A stretch of DNA of 64,000 nucleotides from Pseudomonas sp. (GCA_030699825.1 JAUYKV010000032.1:30231-94230), one strand, 5' to 3'. Positions 8,447-17,367 are shown, numbered from the stretch's first letter. Notes: generated from the letters alone by a model not told the origin. Numbers and translations: made by a program.

Positions 8447-9685
8447 ATGACCGATTCGGCCCAGCACATCGTCCCTCGCGTCGCCATCATCGGCGGCGGC
8501 CCGGCCGGGCTGATGGCGGCCGAGGTGCTGGCGCTGGCCGGGGTCCGGGTCGAGCTGTATGACGCCATGCCCTCGGTTGGGCGCAAGTTCCTGCTGGCCG
8601 GGGTGGGCGGGATGAACATCACCCATTCCGAGGCCAAGCCGGCGTTCCTCGCGCGCTACGGCGAACGCCGCGAGGAGATCGCCCGACTGCTCGCCGAGTT
8701 CGATGCCGATGCCTTGCGCGCCTGGATTCACGGTTTGGGCATCGACACCTTCGTCGGCACCTCCGGGCGGGTCTTCCCCGCCGACATGAAGGCCGCGCCG
8801 CTGCTGCGCGCCTGGCTCAAGCGCCTGCGCGAGCTGGGCGTCACTATCCACACCCGCCAGCGCTGGCTGGGCTGGACGGCCGACGGCGCCCTGCGCCTCG
8901 CCACGCCCGCCGGCGAAACCGTAGTGCAGGCCGATGCGACCCTGCTGGCGCTGGGCGGCGGCAGTTGGCCGCGGCTCGGTTCCGACGGCGCCTGGGTGGC
9001 GCTGCTGCAGGCTCGCGGGGTCGAGATCGCGCCGCTGCAGGCGAGCAACTGCGGCTTCGAAGTAACGGGCTGGAGTGGGTTGCTGCGCGACAAGTTCGCC
9101 GGCGCGCCGCTGAAGAACGTCAGCCTGCGCCTGGACGACGAAACGCCGCGCCAGGGCGAGTTCGTCCTCACCGCGGGCGGCGTCGAAGGCAGCCTGATCT
9201 ACGCGCTGTCGGCGCCCATCCGCGAGCGGATCAACCGCCAGGGCACGGCCACTGTCCATCTCGACCTGTTGCCGCAAAGCCCGCTGGCCAAGCTGCAAAG
9301 CGCACTGGCCAAGCCGCGCGGCTCGCACTCGCTGGCCAAGCACCTGCACCGCCAGGTAGGCATCGACGGGGTCAAGGCCGCGCTGCTGCGCGAACTGGCA
9401 ACCACCGATTGCTTCGCCGACCCCGCCCGCCTGGCCGCCGCGCTCAAGGCGTTGCCGCTGACCCTGACCAAACCGCGGCCGCTGGACGAGGCGATCAGTA
9501 CGGCCGGCGGCGTGCCCTTCGAAGCTCTGGATACACGGCTGATGTTCAGGCAACTGCCCGGGCTGTTCTGCGCCGGCGAGATGCTCGATTGGGAAGCGCC
9601 GACCGGCGGCTACCTGCTCACCGCCTGCTTCGCCAGCGGCCGGACGGCCGGGCTGGGCATGCTGGAGTGGTTATACACACCGTAG
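8447..9685 (+). CDS. YhiN/HI0933-type FAD flavoprotein (TIGR03862-like)
   Basis: 412 aa. The N-terminus VAIIGGGPAGLMAAEVLALAG is a dinucleotide-binding GxGxxG for FAD, followed by the family motif GRKFLLAGVGGMNITHSE. The C-terminal FCAGEMLDWEAPTGGYLL closes the FAD site, as in HI0933/YhiN proteins. Physiological substrate is unknown; the family is annotated as an aminoacetone-oxidase-like or TIGR03862 flavoprotein. It stands alone, with repeat-rich intergenic DNA on both sides. Confidence 0.88.
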   Translation: MTDSAQHIVPRVAIIGGGPAGLMAAEVLALAGVRVELYDAMPSVGRKFLLAGVGGMNITHSEAKPAFLARYGERREEIARLLAEFDADALRAWIHGLGIDTFVGTSGRVFPADMKAAPLLRAWLKRLRELGVTIHTRQRWLGWTADGALRLATPAGETVVQADATLLALGGGSWPRLGSDGAWVALLQARGVEIAPLQASNCGFEVTGWSGLLRDKFAGAPLKNVSLRLDDETPRQGEFVLTAGGVEGSLIYALSAPIRERINRQGTATVHLDLLPQSPLAKLQSALAKPRGSHSLAKHLHRQVGIDGVKAALLRELATTDCFADPARLAAALKALPLTLTKPRPLDEAISTAGGVPFEALDTRLMFRQLPGLFCAGEMLDWEAPTGGYLLTACFASGRTAGLGMLEWLYTP

Positions 9686-9850
9686 GATGCGGTTGAGCGC
9701 AGCGATACCCATCGCTGCGCCGCCTGGCCCAATAACTAATCATCGCGCGCGGCCGGCCACAACGCGGAATGGCTGGGGGCGCAATGGTGGGTTACGCGGT
9801 GCAGACAACCGGCTCGGCTCGAGTGCAACGTGCCGCTAACCCACCCTACG
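9681..9850. repeat. GTAGGATG-type intergenic repeat, second copy
   Basis: It begins CGTAGGATGCGGTTGAGCGCAGCGATACCCATC and ends GCTAACCCACCCTACG. The first half matches the 1192 repeat nearly word for word. It sits between the convergent YhiN-like and RhlE-like genes and overlaps the last bases of the former. Confidence 0.6.
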
Positions 9851-9862
9851 GGGCGGGGCGAT

Positions 9863-11200
9863 CTACGCTTTTCTGCCGCCCTTGGCCGGTTTGCCGCCGA
9901 AGCTCGGCACCTTGCGCACGGCCTTGACCGCGGGGGCGGCGGGTTCGTCGCTTTCCAGCCAGCGGCCGAGGCTGCCACTTTTGCCGCCGCCGACCACTTT
10001 CGGCTTCTTGGCTTTCTTCGGCTTCTTCACCACCTGGCCGCCGGCCAGGGTTTGCGGCACGCGGTGGTCGGGGATGAAGTCCGGCTCGTCGATGCGTTGC
10101 AGCACCTGCTGGGTCAGGGTTTCGATGGCCGACAGCAGTTGCACCTCGTCGGCACACACCAGCGACACCGCCTGCCCCGTGGCGCCAGCACGGCCGGTGC
10201 GGCCGATGCGGTGCACGTAGTCTTCGGCGACGATCGGCAGGTCGAAGTTGACCACCAGCGGCATGTCGTCGATGTCCAGGCCGCGGGCCGCCACGTCGGT
10301 GGCCACCAGTACCTTGATCTCGCCATCCTTGAACCGTTGCAAAGCGCGCAGGCGGGTGGCCTGGGGCTTGTCGCCGTGGATCGCATCGGCGCTGATGCCG
10401 TGGCGCTGCAGCTCGCCTTCCAGCTCGTCGACGCCTTTGCGGGTCTTGACGAACACCAGGGCCTGGCTCCAGCGCTTGGTTTTGTACAGATGCAGGAACA
10501 GTTCGCTCTTGCGCTTCTTGTCCACCGGGATCAGCCACTGCTTGACCGACTTGGCCGCGGCGTTGCGCGGGCTGACCGAGATGCTCAGCGGGTCGTGCAG
10601 CATCTCGCCCGCCATGGTGCGGATGGCTTCGGAGAAGGTCGCGGAAAACAGCAGGGTCTGGCGCTTTTTCGGCAGCGCGGCGAACACATCCTGCAGCTCG
10701 CGGGCGAAGCCCAGGTCGAGCATGCGGTCGGCTTCATCGAGCACCAGCACCTGCAGCTGGTTGAACTTGACCGCGTTCTGCCGGTACAGGTCGAGCAAGC
10801 GCCCAGGGGTGGCGACCAGCACGTCGAGGCCCTTGCGCAGCTTCATCATCTGCGGGTTGATGCTGACCCCGCCATACACCGCGTAACTGCTCAGCGGCAG
10901 GTTCTGGCCATAGGTGAGAAAGCTCTGCTGCACCTGCTCGGCCAGCTCGCGGGTCGGCACCAGCACCAGGGCGCGCACCGAGTTGCTGGCCACCACCGGG
11001 CCTTCCATCATCAAGCGCTGCAACAGCGGCAAGGCAAAGCCGGCGGTCTTGCCGGTGCCGGTCTGCGCCGCGGCCATCAGGTCGAGGCCCTTGAGGATCG
11101 GCGGGATGGCCTGGGCCTGCACAGGAGTCGGGGTGGCATAGCCGAGGCCATCGAGAGTGCGTAGCAGGGGATCGATCAGGCCGAGGGAAGCGAAGGTCAT
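9863..11200 (-). CDS. rhlE: DEAD-box RNA helicase, RhlE-like
   Basis: 445 aa from the ATG at 11200; the track's 11224 start is GTG, and family members start MTFASLGL. The Q motif is YATPTPVQAQAIP, the Walker A AQTGTGKT, the DEAD box VLDEADRML, then SAT, and ARGLDIDDMP with HRIGRTGRAG in the second RecA domain. The C-terminal tail (about residues 375-445) is basic and low-complexity, as in RhlE proteins that act in ribosome assembly and RNA remodelling. Several RhlE paralogues are usual in Pseudomonas, so the symbol is a subfamily name. Confidence 0.85.
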   Translation of the reverse strand: MTFASLGLIDPLLRTLDGLGYATPTPVQAQAIPPILKGLDLMAAAQTGTGKTAGFALPLLQRLMMEGPVVASNSVRALVLVPTRELAEQVQQSFLTYGQNLPLSSYAVYGGVSINPQMMKLRKGLDVLVATPGRLLDLYRQNAVKFNQLQVLVLDEADRMLDLGFARELQDVFAALPKKRQTLLFSATFSEAIRTMAGEMLHDPLSISVSPRNAAAKSVKQWLIPVDKKRKSELFLHLYKTKRWSQALVFVKTRKGVDELEGELQRHGISADAIHGDKPQATRLRALQRFKDGEIKVLVATDVAARGLDIDDMPLVVNFDLPIVAEDYVHRIGRTGRAGATGQAVSLVCADEVQLLSAIETLTQQVLQRIDEPDFIPDHRVPQTLAGGQVVKKPKKAKKPKVVGGGKSGSLGRWLESDEPAAPAVKAVRKVPSFGGKPAKGGRKA

Positions 11201-11364
11201 GAGGGTAACCGGAACGTGGGACACGAAAGTGCGAATGCGCGCAGTTTACCCTGCCCGGGGCCGGTGATCGCGTTTCTGTTGTGCGGGGACGCGATTGGCT
11301 TATCGCCCGGGGGACAGGTAGGGTGATCGTCTATTATTCATGACTGAACGGACATCGACGGACC

Positions 11365-11973
11365 ATGCAGATGACATCGAGATACGGATTCGGCGGGCGC
11401 GTGGCGACCTTGCTGGTCATGGCGGCGCTGCTCAGCGGCTGCGGCGTCAACAACATTCCCACCTACGACGAACAGGTCAAGGCCGCCTGGTCCCAGGTGG
11501 AGAACCAGTACCAGCGGCGCGCCGACCTGGTCCCCAATCTGGTGGAAACCGTCAAGGGCTTCGCCAAGCAGGAGCAAGAGACCCTGGTGGCGGTGATCGA
11601 GGCGCGGGCCAAGGCGACCTCCATCCAGGTCGATGCCAGCACCCTGGACAATCCGGAAAAAATGCGCCAGTTCCAGCAGGCCCAGACACAGCTGACTGGA
11701 GCATTGAGCCGCTTGATGGCGGTTTCCGAGCGTTACCCTGACCTGAAATCCAATCAGAACTTCCTCGCGTTGCAGTCCCAGCTGGAAGGCACGGAAAACC
11801 GCATCGCCGTGGCCCGGCGCGACTTCATCACCTCGGTCGAGCGCTACAACACCGAGATCCGCACCTTTCCCGGGCGCATCTGGCATAGCCTGATGTACAG
11901 CGACATGCCGCTGCGCGAGAACTTCGAGGCAACCACACCGGACGCGGAAAAAGCGCCGGAAGTGAAATTCTGA
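11365..11973 (+). CDS. LemA family lipoprotein
   Basis: 202 aa. The N-terminal LLVMAALLSGCGVNN is a lipoprotein signal with a lipobox Cys. The LemA core follows: QVKAAWSQVENQYQRRADLVPNL..., then a helical bundle ending VERYNTEIRTFPG. LemA proteins are membrane-attached helical proteins of unclear function, commonly encoded with TPM-domain proteins. It overlaps the next start by one base and begins a three-gene operon. Confidence 0.9.
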   Translation: MQMTSRYGFGGRVATLLVMAALLSGCGVNNIPTYDEQVKAAWSQVENQYQRRADLVPNLVETVKGFAKQEQETLVAVIEARAKATSIQVDASTLDNPEKMRQFQQAQTQLTGALSRLMAVSERYPDLKSNQNFLALQSQLEGTENRIAVARRDFITSVERYNTEIRTFPGRIWHSLMYSDMPLRENFEATTPDAEKAPEVKF

Positions 11974-12698
11974 TGGCAGTCACGCTGCGTCTGCCACTGC
12001 TCCTGCTGCTGTGCGCCTGGGCCTGGGTGGCCCAGGCACAACCCGAGTTCCCGCCGCTCAGCGGGCGGGTGGTCGATCAGGCCGAGCTGCTCGATGCGCC
12101 AACCGAAGCCCGCCTGAGCCAACTGCTGGCCGCGCACAAGCAGGCCAGCAGCGAGCAACTGGTGGTGGTCACCGTGGCGAACCTGCAAGGCGTTGCCATC
12201 GAGGACTTCGGCTACCAGTTGGGCCGCCACTGGGGCATCGGCCAGAAGGGCGAGGACAACGGCGCCCTGCTGCTGGTCGCCCGCGACGAACGCAAGCTGC
12301 GCATCGAGGTCGGTTACGGCCTCGAGGGTCGCCTGACCGATGCGCAATCCTCGGTAATCATCAACCAGATCATCACCCCGGCCTTCAAGGCCGGCGATTA
12401 CGCCAAAGGCATTAGCGACGGCGTGGCGGCGATCCTCCAGGTGCTCGGCGGCGAGCCACTGGCCGCCAGCAGCGCGCCTGAGGAAAAAAAGGCCAAGGCG
12501 ATCCCCTTCTTCGTCTTGCTGCTGCTCGTCATCGGCATGCTCGGCGGCGGACGCGGTGGCCGTCGTGGCCTGCTGCTCGGCGGGCTGTTGGCTGCCGGCA
12601 TGGGCCGTGGCGGCTCGGGCGGCGGCTTCGGCGGCGGGGGCGGATTTGGCGGGGGCGGCGGTGGTTTCGGTGGCGGTGGTGCTTCCGGCGGCTGGTAA
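11973..12698 (+). CDS. TPM domain protein, YgcG-like, with Gly-rich tail
   Basis: 241 aa. It has a signal peptide (LLLLLCAWAWVAQAQ), then a TPM domain (about residues 27-150) with GRVVDQAELLD and LRIEVGYGLEGRLTD. A membrane helix follows (about 174-192, PFFVLLLLVIGMLG), and the C-terminal tail is almost only Gly, Phe and Ser with repeated GGGGGFG. This is the YgcG/TPM_phosphatase layout; the family is implicated in membrane or photosystem repair in other organisms, with no fixed bacterial function. Coupled to lemA by a one-base overlap. Confidence 0.88.
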   Translation: MAVTLRLPLLLLLCAWAWVAQAQPEFPPLSGRVVDQAELLDAPTEARLSQLLAAHKQASSEQLVVVTVANLQGVAIEDFGYQLGRHWGIGQKGEDNGALLLVARDERKLRIEVGYGLEGRLTDAQSSVIINQIITPAFKAGDYAKGISDGVAAILQVLGGEPLAASSAPEEKKAKAIPFFVLLLLVIGMLGGGRGGRRGLLLGGLLAAGMGRGGSGGGFGGGGGFGGGGGGFGGGGASGGW

Positions 12699-12724
12699 TT
12701 CAATTCAACGAGTAGACAGACCCC

Positions 12725-13342
12725 ATGGCTTTACTGAATGAAAGCGAACAGCGCCAGGTCGCCGAGGCGATCAACGCGGTCGAGCGCGAGACCGATGCCG
12801 AACTGGTCACAGTGCTGGCGGCCCAGGCGGACGACTACACCTATATCCCGCTGCTGTGGGCCAGCCTGGTGGCGCTGCTGCTGCCTGGCACACTGAATTA
12901 CTTTTTCGCCTGGCTGAGCGCCCAGGAACTGCTGCTGGTGCAGTGGCTGACCTTCGCCGGCGTGAGCCTGCTGTTGCGCATTCCCGCGCTGACCACCCGC
13001 CTGATCCCCCGCGCAGTGCGCCACTGGCGTGCCTCCAACCTGGCGCGGCGGCAGTTTCTCGAGCACAACCTGCATCACACCACAGGCGCGACCGGCATGC
13101 TGATCTTCGTCTCGGAGGCCGAACACTATGTGGAAATCCTGGTCGATCGCGGCATTTCCAACCGGCTGCCCGACGCGACCTGGCAGGCCATAGTCGCGGA
13201 CTTCACCCAGCGGGTGAAACAGGGCCAGACCCTGGAGGGCTTTCTCGGTTGCATTCAGGCCTGCGGCGAGCAGCTCAAGCAGCATGTGCCGGCCACCGAC
13301 GAACGCAATGAATTGCCCAACCGCCTGGTAATCCTGCCATGA
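12725..13342 (+). CDS. TPM domain membrane protein
   Basis: 205 aa without a signal peptide. The N-terminal NESEQRQVAEAINAVERETDAELV is the start of a TPM domain. Two membrane helices follow (about residues 38-60 and 66-84), and the domain resumes with MLIFVSEAEHYVEILVDRGI. It is the third gene of the LemA-TPM-TPM set, 26 bases after the Gly-rich paralogue. The three products probably act at the same membrane site (inference from conserved association). Confidence 0.85.
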   Translation: MALLNESEQRQVAEAINAVERETDAELVTVLAAQADDYTYIPLLWASLVALLLPGTLNYFFAWLSAQELLLVQWLTFAGVSLLLRIPALTTRLIPRAVRHWRASNLARRQFLEHNLHHTTGATGMLIFVSEAEHYVEILVDRGISNRLPDATWQAIVADFTQRVKQGQTLEGFLGCIQACGEQLKQHVPATDERNELPNRLVILP

Positions 13343-13369
13343 GGGGTTGATCGCAGCAGCCTGGAAGTC

Positions 13370-13440
13370 GTAGCCCGGATAAGCGCAGCGCCATCCGGGG
13401 AGTCGCAATCCCGGATGGCGCCAAGGCTTATCCGGGCTAC
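13370..13440. repeat. REP/BIME-like double hairpin
   Basis: GTAGCCCGGATAAGC and GCTTATCCGGGCTAC are perfect 15-bp inverted ends. Nested inside are GCGCCATCCGGG and CCCGGATGGCGC. The 71-base unit sits between the convergent TPM and exonuclease genes, where it may act as a bidirectional transcription barrier. Confidence 0.75.
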
Positions 13441-13460
13441 AGGAATATGCAGTCAGCCGG

Positions 13461-14078
13461 CTAGATGCCGCGCAGCCGCTGCAGCGTCTGGGCCATCTTG
13501 GCCGCCGGCACCTTCTGCAGGCTGCACAGCAATTGGTGGGAAACCTCGGCAATGCCATGGCGCTCGCGCAACAGCGCGGCCATGAAGCAGGTCAGGTTGG
13601 CCGCCATTTCCGCATCGGCCAGTGCACGGTGCGCCTGGCCGGTGTCCGGCAGTTGTGCCCAGCGGTTGAGGGTGCCGAGCTTGTGGTTCGGCGCCATCGG
13701 CAACAGGCGTCGCGCCAGCAGCAACGAGCAGGCGAACGGCTGCACCCGCTTGCGCCGAATCAGCGCCAGTTCGGCATCCCAGAACTTCTGGTCGAAGGAG
13801 GCGTTGTGCGCCAGCAAGGGGATGTCGCCGACGAAATCCGCCACCTCGTTCATCACCTGCGCCGCCGGCGGGGCGTTGCGCAGCATGCTGTTGCTGATGC
13901 CCGTGAGCTGCTCGATAAAGGGCGGCACCCAGGCGCCGCTGTTCATCAGGCTCTGGTAACGCGCCACTATCTGCCCGCTTTCGACGATGACCACGCCGAT
14001 CTCGGTGGCGCGCGCCTGCTGCGCCGGCGACATGCCAGTGGTTTCAAAATCGAGGACGGCTATCGGAGCTTCGAGCAT
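13461..14078 (-). CDS. DnaQ-like 3'-5' exonuclease
   Basis: 205 aa from the ATG at 14078; the track start is TTG. The DEDDh motifs are visible: VLDFETTGM (ExoI, D and E), LLAHNASFDQKF (ExoII) and a HRALADAEMAA segment (ExoIII, H and D). It is a stand-alone exonuclease of the DNA polymerase III epsilon fold, not the replicative dnaQ itself because the C-terminal clamp and alpha-binding region is absent. Likely role: DNA repair or RNA/DNA end trimming. Confidence 0.85.
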   Translation of the reverse strand: MLEAPIAVLDFETTGMSPAQQARATEIGVVIVESGQIVARYQSLMNSGAWVPPFIEQLTGISNSMLRNAPPAAQVMNEVADFVGDIPLLAHNASFDQKFWDAELALIRRKRVQPFACSLLLARRLLPMAPNHKLGTLNRWAQLPDTGQAHRALADAEMAANLTCFMAALLRERHGIAEVSHQLLCSLQKVPAAKMAQTLQRLRGI

Positions 14079-14126
14079 TGATCGGTTTCTCAACGACTGA
14101 TTTCTTAACGGCTAACGTCTCAACGA

Positions 14127-14606
14127 CTAGCTGCGCAACAACAGCGCGCCTTCGATCGGCACATAGCGACTGGCCGCCCGCACCAGCGATTGCGCGGTCA
14201 GCCCCGGCACGCCGTAGGCCACGGCCTCGACCCCGTAGCTGCTGCGGATCTTCTCCAGCAACAGATCGAAATCGCCATCGCCGGAGGCCAGCACCACCTC
14301 GTCAACCCGCGGCGCGGTGTCCATGATGTCGATGGTGATACCCACGTCCCAGTCGCCCTTGGCCGAGCCGTCGCTGCGCTGGATATAGGGCTTGAGCTTC
14401 ACGGTAAAACCGAGGTTGCGCAGGATCTGCTGGAACTGCTGCTGCTTGGCGTCGCCACGGTCGATGGCGTAGGCATAGGCCTCGACGATCTGCCCATGCT
14501 GGCTGACGTCGGCCCAGAGCGCGGCGTAATTGAAATGGCAACCATAGGCCTGGCGCACGGTGTAATAGAGGTTCTGTACATCGGCGAATACGGCGATTTT
14601 CTTCAC
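14127..14606 (-). CDS. NYN domain (LabA/DUF88-like) protein
   Basis: 159 aa from the GTG at 14606. AAGAGGA lies six bases upstream, and the longer ATG-less extension in the track is not family-like. The PIN/NYN nuclease fold has its acidic residues in AVFADVQNLYYTV, GDWDVGITIDIM and VVLASGDGDFDLLL. These would bind metal for RNA cleavage. The last strand and helix, GVPGLTAQSLVRAASRYVPI, complete the domain. Target unknown. Confidence 0.88.
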   Translation of the reverse strand: MKKIAVFADVQNLYYTVRQAYGCHFNYAALWADVSQHGQIVEAYAYAIDRGDAKQQQFQQILRNLGFTVKLKPYIQRSDGSAKGDWDVGITIDIMDTAPRVDEVVLASGDGDFDLLLEKIRSSYGVEAVAYGVPGLTAQSLVRAASRYVPIEGALLLRS

Positions 14607-14719
14607 CGGAAATCCTCTTGGGGTAACAAACGCCGGCCAGTATGCCAGATACGCTGGGCACGCTCGCCCGCCGGCGCAACCCCTGCGCGCTGAATTTGGA
14701 GCGCATGGCCGCGATCGGC

Positions 14720-14923
14720 TAGCAGGCCGTTGAAAACGTAGGCGAGGCAGGCGAAACAAGGCAAAAATGGCCGACACGTAGCGTAGCGCAGTAACAGCCG
14801 CAGGCTGGCCCCGAAGGGGTGAGCGTAGCGAATCAAAAGCGGAGTTTACTGGTGTAAATGAGCATTTTGAGGCCATTTTTAACGCCGTATCGACAACGTA
14901 GGTAGTTTTTCAACAGCCTGCTA
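14720..14923. repeat. Structured palindromic repeat, copy A
   Basis: The ends TAGCAGGCCGTTGAAAA and TTTTTCAACAGCCTGCTA are inverted. Inside, AAAAATGGCC pairs with GGCCATTTTT, and a central GAGTTTACTGGTGTAAATGAG forms a small hairpin. An extra stretch of about 60 bases sits in the left arm. Related copies lie at about 39.6, 40.1, 43.4 and 49.7 kb. This fills most of the 354-base gap between the NYN gene and the next CDS. Confidence 0.75.
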
Positions 14924-14960
14924 GAGTGGCGACCTGCTTACTCAACCGCGACCCCTGCCC

Positions 14961-15623
14961 ATGAATGCCTTTCACGTCCTGCGCGATGCCTGGTTTTTCT
15001 TCAGCCACAACCTGGCGGCGATCGCCCGCCTGTGCTTGCCGCTGGTGGTACTCGAAGCGGTGATGCAGCAGGTCGTCAGCGCTCAGGTCGGGGGCGAAGC
15101 GGCGGCCGCTTACGGCATTCTGGTGGGCCTGCTGTTCTATCCGCTGTACACCGCGGCGCTGATCCTGTTCCTCGATGCGCGCAGCCGGGGCGAGGCGCCG
15201 GCCAACCGCGAGCTGCTCGCCGCCAGCCTGCGCCTGTGGCCGGGCTTTGCCCTGCTGGCGGGCCTGAGTACCCTGGCGATCATGCTCGGCGCCTCGCTGT
15301 TCGTGCTGCCGGGCCTGTGGCTCATGATCAAGCTGGCATTCGCCGAGTACCTGCTGGTGCTGCGTGGACTGAGCCCGATAAAGGCGCTGCATGAGAGTTT
15401 CGAGCTGACCAGCGGCTATTTCTGGCAGATTCTGACCTGTGTGCTGTGCGTCATGCTGCCCCTGTGGCTGCTGTCCTGGGCCAGCCAACCGGCCGAGGGC
15501 GCGCAAGCGGACGTGCTGCTCAGCCTGCTGCTCGACAGCGCCAACGGCTTTCTCCAGCTGTTCGCCACTGTGGTGCTGTTTCGCCTGTTCATGCTGCGCG
15601 CTACGCTGCCGACAGAGGAATAG
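14961..15623 (+). CDS. YciC-like integral membrane protein
   Basis: 220 aa with about five or six hydrophobic helices (around residues 17-35, 50-70, 90-125, 152-172 and 190-208). The pattern AFAEYLLVLRGLSPIKALHESF in the middle is typical of YciC (UPF0259)-type proteins, where a loop with conserved aromatic and Glu residues separates the two halves. Function unknown. Flanked by repeats on both sides, with no operon partner. Confidence 0.75.
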   Translation: MNAFHVLRDAWFFFSHNLAAIARLCLPLVVLEAVMQQVVSAQVGGEAAAAYGILVGLLFYPLYTAALILFLDARSRGEAPANRELLAASLRLWPGFALLAGLSTLAIMLGASLFVLPGLWLMIKLAFAEYLLVLRGLSPIKALHESFELTSGYFWQILTCVLCVMLPLWLLSWASQPAEGAQADVLLSLLLDSANGFLQLFATVVLFRLFMLRATLPTEE

Positions 15624-15643
15624 CCGCCCTACGGACACGCCAC

Positions 15644-15762
15644 AGAGTCTGGAACAATCCACGATCTGTAGGATGTCACTCGCCGAAGGCAGTGCACCAT
15701 TGGCCACTCGGCGCGGCACAAAGCTGGCGGGTTGTCGCTGCGCTCCGAGCGGACGGCGCCCC
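15644..15762. repeat. Dispersed repeat (copy 2, inverted relative to the 8.2 kb copy)
   Basis: CAATCCACGATCTGTAGGATGTCACTCGCCGAAGGCAGTGCACCAT and the following GCGCGGCACAAAGCTGGCGGG match the reverse complement of 8187-8318, with one tandem unit instead of two. It lies between the YciC-like gene and the convergent SDR gene. Confidence 0.7.
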
Positions 15763-15798
15763 GACTGCCCTACGCAACGTCGCCGCCTGAACCGCCTT

Positions 15799-16644
15799 TC
15801 AAGCGCGGCGTGTGCGTTGCGGCTTCATACCGGACAGGCGCGGCAGCAGCACCCGCTCGAACAGACGGGGGAAGAAGCGTGCCAGAATGCGCGCGCGCCA
15901 GTCGACGTTGGACAGGATCAACAAACGCTTGCGCTTGAGCGCCGCCAGGTAGATGGCTTCGGCAACATCCTGCGGCGAGGCGACCTTGCCCATCGCCAGC
16001 GGCGGCTGCGGGGCCACCGAGCCGTCGCCGACCAGGGCGTTCTTGCGCAGGTCGGTGGCGGTAAAGCCGGGGCAGACCAGCATCACGCCGACCCCGCTGT
16101 CCTTCAGTTCGTAGCGCAGGGTCTCGAACAGGCCGTGCAGGGCATGCTTGCTGGCGTTGTAGGCGCTGCGGTAAAGCAACGGGGAGAAACCGGACAACGA
16201 GCTGAGCACGATAATCTGTCCACCGCGGGCCAGCAGGCTGGGTAGCGCCGCCTTGGTGCAATGCAAGGCGCCGAAGTAGTTGACCGCCATGACCCGCTGG
16301 AACACCGCCAGCTCGGTTTCGGCGAAGCTGCTGCGGTGGGTGATACCGGCATTGTTGACCAGCACGTCGATCCCGCCGAAACGCTCGACGGCCAGGGCGA
16401 CGGCGCGCTCTACCGCCTCGGCGTCGGCGACGTCGCAGACCAGCCCCAACGCCTCGGCGTTGTGATGATCGGCCAGGTGTTGCACCAGGCTGTCCAGCGC
16501 CTGCTGCTGCAAATCCAGAATCACCAGGCGCGCGCCAGCCTGAGCCAGGCGCACGGCCAGGGCGCGGCCGATACCGGCGCAGCCACCGGTGATCAACACC
16601 ACCTTGCGATCGAATACTTTACTGGCGAAGACCTTGCGATACAT
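15799..16644 (-). CDS. Short-chain dehydrogenase/reductase
   Basis: 281 aa from the ATG at 16644, which follows a GGGGGG ribosome site by six bases; the longer ORF is an upstream extension. Classic SDR residues are visible. The cofactor loop is TGGCAGIG, with NNAG in VLVNNAGIT. The catalytic Ser is in VLSSLSGF, and Tyr and Lys are in YNASKHA. LVILDLQ after strand 2 (Asp) suggests NAD preference. The C-terminal 35 residues are basic with a hydrophobic stretch, so it may be membrane-associated. Substrate unknown. Confidence 0.85.
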   Translation of the reverse strand: MYRKVFASKVFDRKVVLITGGCAGIGRALAVRLAQAGARLVILDLQQQALDSLVQHLADHHNAEALGLVCDVADAEAVERAVALAVERFGGIDVLVNNAGITHRSSFAETELAVFQRVMAVNYFGALHCTKAALPSLLARGGQIIVLSSLSGFSPLLYRSAYNASKHALHGLFETLRYELKDSGVGVMLVCPGFTATDLRKNALVGDGSVAPQPPLAMGKVASPQDVAEAIYLAALKRKRLLILSNVDWRARILARFFPRLFERVLLPRLSGMKPQRTRRA

Positions 16645-16672
16645 GGTTTGCCCCCCGGCTGTGCTGTTGGTA

Positions 16673-16912
16673 CTACAGCTTGTTATGGCTGCCGTCGCAA
16701 CAGGGCGGCGCCTGGGTATGCTTGCAACCGCAAAAATACAGGGTATCGCTCTGTTCGGCATGAAATTTCAGCGGCGTGATACCAGTCCCCTTATGGCTGC
16801 CATCGCAAAACGGCTGGCTGGTGCTGCGCCCGCAACGGCACCAGAAATAGTCTTTTCCAGCCTGCACCTCGATCGCAAAAGGGCCTCGTTGGGCAATCAG
16901 CGGTTCGCTCAT
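16673..16912 (-). CDS. CDGSH iron-sulfur domain protein
   Basis: 79 aa. There are two CDGSH modules: CRCGRSTSQPFCDGSHKG and CGCKHTQAPPCCDGSH. Each gives the three-Cys, one-His ligand set for a [2Fe-2S] cluster, as in MitoNEET-type proteins with tandem motifs. The start is preceded by GAGGAG. It is 28 bases upstream of the SDR start on the same strand, so the two may be co-transcribed as a small redox pair. Confidence 0.9.
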   Translation of the reverse strand: MSEPLIAQRGPFAIEVQAGKDYFWCRCGRSTSQPFCDGSHKGTGITPLKFHAEQSDTLYFCGCKHTQAPPCCDGSHNKL

Positions 16913-17367
16913 GCTAGCTCCTCACTTCACTCGATGAATCGACCTCGACGGCGTCGGCAGTGCCATACCCGTGGAAACTTTTACCCTCGGGAGACTTGTT
17001 CAGCATAGACCAGGCCCCTGCGGCAAATCCCGACGCACCACCAGCCACAGCGCCGCAGCGCCGACTTCCTGCTGGACGACCAGCGCGCGGTGGCGCGATG
17101 CCGACGGCGCCTGGGCATGAGCGAGCGACCCTGTGTACAGTTGCAACGCGTGCCCTTGAAGCTGATCGTCTCGCGCCACGCCCCCACGCCGAAGCCCTGC
17201 GCGATGCGCTGGACCGCACCTACCCGGCACTGCAGGCCACCGACGAAGACCTGCGCCTGCCCTGAGACCCTAGTGTCGCGACGCGAATCATCTGTCGCTT
17301 TCCGTGGAAGGGGCTTCAGCCGCGAAGCTCTTGCTGTGCCCGCGCCGCCGCCGAGGCGACGCCAGAC
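16913..17367. other. Unassigned 455-base region, possible decayed gene
   Basis: No convincing intact gene is seen between the CDGSH gene and hrpB. The plus frame ending at 17265 closes with HAEALRDALDRTYPALQATD, which looks like real protein, but its upstream part is low-complexity. Frame 2 upstream (around 17090-17170) reads more protein-like. A frameshifted remnant is possible. The last 90 bases (CTTCAGCCGCGAAGCTCTTG) are REP-like. Confidence 0.3.
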
